From: Chitinophagaceae bacterium
GTDB lineage: Bacteria > Bacteroidota > Bacteroidia > Chitinophagales > Chitinophagaceae
NCBI GenBank assembly: GCA_947447005.1
Contig: CANFHO010000014.1
Location: forward strand, 1-39,646
Direction of reading: 5' to 3'
Length of the DNA stretch: 39,646 nt
In this document: piece after piece, positions 36,339 through 39,646 of the stretch
How the letters are laid out: every line of letters starts with the position of its first letter
Numbering within the stretch: the first letter of the stretch is position 1
The notes under the pieces: generated by a model
What the model was told of the DNA's origin: nothing
Database searches by the model: none
Seen by the model: only the letters and a program-made list of their open reading frames with translations
Program-made: the position numbers and the translations under genes

Positions 36339-36351
36339 ATCCCTAATTTTG
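36319..36351 (+). promoter_or_regulatory. rpmI-rplT promoter
   Basis: TTTG at 36319-36322 (-33), a 21-bp spacer, and TAATTTTG at 36344-36351 (-7). It gives a leader of about 100 bases before rpmI. Confidence 0.65.
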
Positions 36352-36352
36352 C

Positions 36353-36429
36353 ACTCCCTAAAAGATGATTTGTCTTTTAAGGAGTATTCCCAAAAGGTTC
36401 CATAAGACTTTCGTCTGTTCGAAAGCACC
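36353..36429 (+). promoter_or_regulatory. Structured leader RNA of rpmI-rplT, candidate ribosomal-protein autoregulatory site
   Basis: A long hairpin spans 36353-36385: 5 bp, one mismatch and 7 bp around the loop TGATTTG. A second region offers two mutually exclusive stems: AGAC/GTCT (36405-36408 with 36413-36416), or CTTTCG/CGAAAG (36408-36413 with 36420-36425). The latter can be enclosed by GGT/ACC (36396-36398 with 36427-36429). In many bacteria L20 represses its own operon by binding such a leader. That this one binds L20 is inference. Confidence 0.5.
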
Positions 36430-36456
36430 AGCAGGGGTAACATTAAATTTTCAGTA

Positions 36457-36654
36457 ATGCCAAAGGTTAAAACCCACTCAAGGGCAAAGAAAACATTCAA
36501 GATTACCGGTAGCGGTAAGATCACTTACAGAAAACCAACTCGTGGTCACTTGCTCACAAAAAAGTCAACTAAACGTAAACGTGCTCTCCGTGTTGTCGGA
36601 CAAGTACATTCAACTAACCTCGATTTCGTTAAAAGGTTGTTGCGTTTGAAGTAA
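36457..36654 (+). CDS. rpmI: Ribosomal protein bL35
   Basis: 65 aa, full length for bL35. The signature [20 protein letters not shown] is at the start, and the C-terminal half is highly basic ([11 protein letters not shown]). It is a large-subunit component. It is preceded by a structured leader and followed by rplT after 37 bp. infC, which often heads this operon, is not upstream here. Confidence 0.97.
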   Translation: MPKVKTHSRAKKTFKITGSGKITYRKPTRGHLLTKKSTKRKRALRVVGQVHSTNLDFVKRLLRLK

Positions 36655-36691
36655 TAGACTTTTATTCATCATCATTTAAACTTATTTAAAT

Positions 36692-37036
36692 ATGCCACGT
36701 TCAAAAAATGCTGTTGCTTCAAGGGCACGACGCAAAAGAATCTTAAAACAAGCCAAAGGTTTCTATGGCAAAAGAAAAAATGTTTATACAGTTGCCAAAA
36801 ACGTTCTTGAAAAAGGTCTTACATATAGCTATGTAGGCCGTAAACTCAAGAAAAGAGACTATCGTAGTCTTTGGATTGTTCGTATTAACGCAGCTGTTAG
36901 GGAAGAAGGTCTTACCTATTCTGAGTTTATCAATAAACTTAAAGTGAAAGGTATTGAACTCGACAGGAAGGTTTTGGCTGATCTTGCCATGAACAATCCT
37001 GAATCTTTCAAAACGCTTGTTCAATCTGTAAAGTAA
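36692..37036 (+). CDS. rplT: Ribosomal protein bL20
   Basis: 114 aa, full length. Typical bL20 motifs: [18 protein letters not shown] near the start, [23 protein letters not shown] cut by family blocks in the middle, and [16 protein letters not shown] near the end. bL20 binds 23S rRNA early in assembly and in other bacteria represses translation of its own operon. A strong terminator follows 21 bp after the stop. Confidence 0.97.
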   Translation: MPRSKNAVASRARRKRILKQAKGFYGKRKNVYTVAKNVLEKGLTYSYVGRKLKKRDYRSLWIVRINAAVREEGLTYSEFINKLKVKGIELDRKVLADLAMNNPESFKTLVQSVK

Positions 37037-37057
37037 TTTTTTACTGAGCAACATATT

Positions 37058-37090
37058 AACCGGATGTCAAATAAACATCCGGTTTTTTAT
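37058..37090 (+). terminator. Terminator after rplT
   Basis: A 10-bp perfect stem, AACCGGATGT (37058-37067) with ACATCCGGTT (37075-37084), loop CAAATAA, then TTTTATTT. Confidence 0.9.
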
Positions 37091-37111
37091 TTCTTGCATC
37101 TGATAAAAAAT

Positions 37112-37119
37112 TAATTTTG
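37112..37119 (+). promoter_or_regulatory. -7 element of speA
   Basis: TAATTTTG, a perfect TAnnTTTG, 35 bp before the ATG at 37155 and directly after the rplT terminator, as expected for a new transcription unit. A TTG at 37094-37096 is only 15 bp upstream, shorter than usual. Confidence 0.5.
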
Positions 37120-37154
37120 TTACTTATCCTTCACAAAACTGATTTTTAAAGGGA

Positions 37155-38576
37155 ATGGGCAATACATATACTGATCTGGTCAAACAAACTTTTTATTTTC
37201 CTCAAGAGGGGTTTAATACAAAAGAAGGTTATTTGCATTTCAATGATCTTGATATCAAAGCATTGATTGATAAGTACGGAACGCCAATGAAGATAACATA
37301 TCTTCCTAAAATTGGTCAACAGATCAATAAGGCAAAGGATCTTTTTAAAAAGGCGTTTAAAAAACATCAGTACGAAGGAACTTACAATTATTGCTACTGT
37401 ACAAAAAGCTCCCATTTTTCTTTCATACTTGAAGAGGCTTTGTCTCACGATATCAACCTGGAAACTTCCTATGCGTATGATATCGAAATCATCAACAAAT
37501 TGTATGAAAAGAAAAAGATAACAAAAGACATACATATCATTTGCAATGGCTTCAAACAAAGAACATATACATCACGTATTGCAAAATTGATTAATACTGG
37601 CTTTAAGAATGTCATTCCAGTACTTGACAACAAAGAAGAATTGGATAGGTATAGGCGCAGTGTAAAAGTTCCATTTAAACTCGGGATACGTGTTGCTGCG
37701 GAAGAAGAACCCAATTTTCCTTTTTATACCTCACGACTTGGCATCAGGGCTAAAGATATATTGGAATTTTATGTAGATCAGATTGAAGGCTATGAAGATA
37801 AGTTTCAACTTAAAATGCTTCATATCTTTTTGAATAAAGGAATCAAAGATGATATCTACTATTGGAGTGAATTGAACAAGGTAATCAATTTGTATTGTCA
37901 ACTAAAAAAGATTTGTCCTGAATTGGATTCCATCAATATCGGTGGAGGATTTCCTATCAAACATTCATTGGGCTTTGAATATGACTATGGATTCATGATC
38001 AATGAAATTGTGGGAAACATTAAAAAGGCATGTAAAAAAGCCAGGGTTCCTATGCCCAATATATTTACTGAATTTGGCAGTTTTACCGTAGGTGAAAGTA
38101 TGGCACATATCTATTCAGTGATTGCCGAAAAGGTGCAAAACGACAGGGAAATATGGTATATGATTGATTCCTCTTTCATTACAACTTTACCTGATACCTG
38201 GGGAATAGGGGAGAAATTCCTGATGCTACCCATTAATAAATGGCAGAATGAGTATCAACGGGTGGTTCTGGGAGGACTGACATGTGATTCACATGACTAT
38301 TATGATTCAGAAGAACATATCAACGAAGTGTTTCTTCCCAAATTAACCGACCCAGAAGAAAGTACAGAGGCCAATAAGGAACCCTTGTATCTTGGATTTT
38401 TCCATACAGGAGCATATCAGGATCAAATCAGCGGTTATGGGGGCATTAAACATTGTATGATACCGTCACCTAAGCATATTATCATTGGTAAAGATAAATA
38501 TGGCAAATTGCATGATTGGGTGTATGCAAAAGAGCAAACTGCCCAAAGTATGTTGAAAATCTTAGGTTATATCTAG
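37155..38576 (+). CDS. speA: Biosynthetic arginine decarboxylase, PLP-dependent (fold type III)
   Basis: 473 aa. It decarboxylates arginine to agmatine, the first step of polyamine synthesis. It is the short Bacteroidota form, lacking the extra domains of E. coli SpeA (658 aa). The PLP-binding lysine is K84 in YCTKSSHFSF. INIGGGFPIK is the glycine-rich phosphate-binding loop, FTEFGSFTVGESMAH is the conserved strand-loop, and GLTCDSHDYYDS carries the active-site Cys-Asp. The gene has its own promoter. The small secreted protein gene follows after 4 bp. No agmatine hydrolase is in view. Confidence 0.9.
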   Translation: MGNTYTDLVKQTFYFPQEGFNTKEGYLHFNDLDIKALIDKYGTPMKITYLPKIGQQINKAKDLFKKAFKKHQYEGTYNYCYCTKSSHFSFILEEALSHDINLETSYAYDIEIINKLYEKKKITKDIHIICNGFKQRTYTSRIAKLINTGFKNVIPVLDNKEELDRYRRSVKVPFKLGIRVAAEEEPNFPFYTSRLGIRAKDILEFYVDQIEGYEDKFQLKMLHIFLNKGIKDDIYYWSELNKVINLYCQLKKICPELDSINIGGGFPIKHSLGFEYDYGFMINEIVGNIKKACKKARVPMPNIFTEFGSFTVGESMAHIYSVIAEKVQNDREIWYMIDSSFITTLPDTWGIGEKFLMLPINKWQNEYQRVVLGGLTCDSHDYYDSEEHINEVFLPKLTDPEESTEANKEPLYLGFFHTGAYQDQISGYGGIKHCMIPSPKHIIIGKDKYGKLHDWVYAKEQTAQSMLKILGYI

Positions 38577-38580
38577 AACA

Positions 38581-39048
38581 ATGATTAAAAAATCAATTAT
38601 ACTTGTCATTGCCATTTGTTTTTTGAGCCAAGCAAATGCCCAATCTTCTGACTCTGTTATAACAAAAACCATAAACAAGTTGTTTTCTGCTATGAAAATG
38701 GCAAATGATAGTTTGATATTGGATTGTTTTAGTAACAATGCCAGGCTTCAAAGTATAACAAGAAGTGCAGATGATAAAAATGTAATTGTAAACACTTTTT
38801 TGCCAAAAGACTTTGCAACCAATGTAATCAAACGTCCACAAGGATCGTATGACGAAAGAATTATTGGGAATGATCTTAGCATTAAAAATGATGGTGAATT
38901 AACAATGGCTTGGGTGCCATATGTTTTTTATTTGGACGGCAAATTTAGCCATTGTGGCGTTGATCTGTTTTCCTTTATACAAGATCATGGAGAATATAAG
39001 ATATCAAATCTTGTATTCAACATGAGAAAAACAGAATGCAAACAATAA
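38581..39048 (+). CDS. Small secreted NTF2-like protein
   Basis: 155 aa with a signal peptide (residues 1-20, ending ANAQ). The rest resembles the NTF2/SnoaL-like or lumazine-binding-like fold: a helical start (TINKLFSAMKMANDSLILDCF), a central strand region, then DGELTMAWVPYVFYLDGKFSHCGVDLFSFI and a C-terminal strand. Such proteins are common in Bacteroidota and their ligands are unknown. It begins 4 bp after speA, so it is probably co-transcribed, though no link to polyamines is evident. It is convergent with the next gene, with adjacent stop codons. Confidence 0.8.
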   Translation: MIKKSIILVIAICFLSQANAQSSDSVITKTINKLFSAMKMANDSLILDCFSNNARLQSITRSADDKNVIVNTFLPKDFATNVIKRPQGSYDERIIGNDLSIKNDGELTMAWVPYVFYLDGKFSHCGVDLFSFIQDHGEYKISNLVFNMRKTECKQ

Positions 39049-39646
39049 TTAATTTACTTTTAATTTATAGCGTTTGTTGGTTTTCGGATTGTTGAAATAT
39101 TTTTCAGCATCTTCCTGTGAGTATCTAGGATCGAATTCCACCAACGGAAGATCAACCAACTGAAGTTGCGATTGTTTTAGTTCATCCCTCATTTTCTTTG
39201 CCTTATAAAGAATATCTGGATCACGATCACCTACCAAACTATTTTCCGACAACATGTATTCCAATCTTTTGATAGTTGCTCTCACCTGTGAAGCTGTGTT
39301 TTGCTCTTGAACCCTGTTCGGTGCTACAGCCTCTTTTACAGGAACCAACGTTAGACCTACACTAGGTAATACTTTGCCTACATTTTTGGTTCCTTGAGAC
39401 TCTCCTGTGGTAGCCAGAATGGTACCAAACATGGCAGTTGTTGAACTTGATATATCAAAACCCGTTCTTGTTTGTTTGGTTGTCTTGATAGTTTTACTGA
39501 TTACATAAAAAGTAAGTTTCAGATTCATGATGTAACGCTTCATCTCATCAGAAACTACCTTGTGCTCCAACATTTTTTGAGGATAATTAATTCCAGGACG
39601 GATATACAGTCTCACCGTTGCAGTATCTTTATTTTGGAATTTATCC
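39049..39646 (-). CDS. Unknown protein, 5' end cut by the window edge
   Basis: The frame runs from the stop at 39049 to the last base with no stop and no convincing start; a GTG at 39615 lies inside the frame and the 10 codons upstream of it are also open, so the gene continues beyond the window. About 199 residues are visible. They contain a beta-like part (VRLYIRPG ... MNLKLTFYVISK), then a polar stretch and a helical segment (ATIKRLEYMLSE, LYKAKKMRDELKQSQ), and a basic tail (NPKTNKRYKLKVN). I do not recognise a family. Confidence 0.7.
   Translation of the reverse strand, partial: DKFQNKDTATVRLYIRPGINYPQKMLEHKVVSDEMKRYIMNLKLTFYVISKTIKTTKQTRTGFDISSSTTAMFGTILATTGESQGTKNVGKVLPSVGLTLVPVKEAVAPNRVQEQNTASQVRATIKRLEYMLSENSLVGDRDPDILYKAKKMRDELKQSQLQLVDLPLVEFDPRYSQEDAEKYFNNPKTNKRYKLKVN

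Overview
The window is an ordinary chromosomal stretch of a member of the Bacteroidota, most likely a Chitinophagaceae/Chitinophagales-type bacterium. The evidence is the low GC by eye, the repeated promoter element TAnnTTTG (the Bacteroidota sigma-A -7 box), two large TonB-dependent receptors with carboxypeptidase-regulatory-like N-termini, several families typical of the phylum (DUF4270, GSCFA, DUF2279, a fused SpmA/SpmB, the speA type of arginine decarboxylase), and weak or absent Shine-Dalgarno sequences. I see no prophage, transposase, CRISPR array, plasmid function or integrase, and no block of foreign-looking composition.

Layout. 1-352 is gene-free and holds a C+T-rich tract with hairpin repeats. 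353-3199 has a membrane Fe-S protein (-), a PyrR-like phosphoribosyltransferase (+) and a DUF2279 protein (-). 3309-5711 is a phosphosugar mutase followed by pcm (+), closed by a two-way terminator facing an outer-membrane receptor (-, 5740-8397) and a DUF445 membrane protein (-). tRNA-His sits at 9200-9274 with its own promoter and terminator, followed by the periplasmic protease prc (+). On the minus strand come a DinB-like protein, a subtilisin-like protease, an ALDH7-type dehydrogenase and a YbhN-type flippase. From 16504 the plus strand carries a degenerate starch-synthase N-domain protein, a DUF4270 lipoprotein, metK, a Nudix hydrolase, rlmB, a GSCFA protein, a penicillin-acylase-like hydrolase, a small membrane protein and trhO. 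purC (-) is divergent from a TonB receptor plus FAS1 lipoprotein pair (+). Then ychF (-), fused spmAB, folB, an M1 peptidase, rpmI-rplT behind a structured leader, speA, a small secreted NTF2-like protein, and a minus-strand gene cut by the right edge.

How they work together. Most genes are housekeeping: purine and folate synthesis, SAM synthesis, translation and rRNA/tRNA modification, polyamine synthesis, protein repair and periplasmic proteolysis. The cell-envelope genes (two receptors, FAS1 and DUF4270 lipoproteins, secreted proteases) are the more lineage-specific part. The points most worth following are the 33-bp hairpin repeats in the polypyrimidine tract, the catalytically degenerate GT5 half-protein, the receptor-FAS1 unit without SusD, the structured rpmI leader, and the nearly leaderless purC promoter. 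I found no convincing new defence or mobile system.
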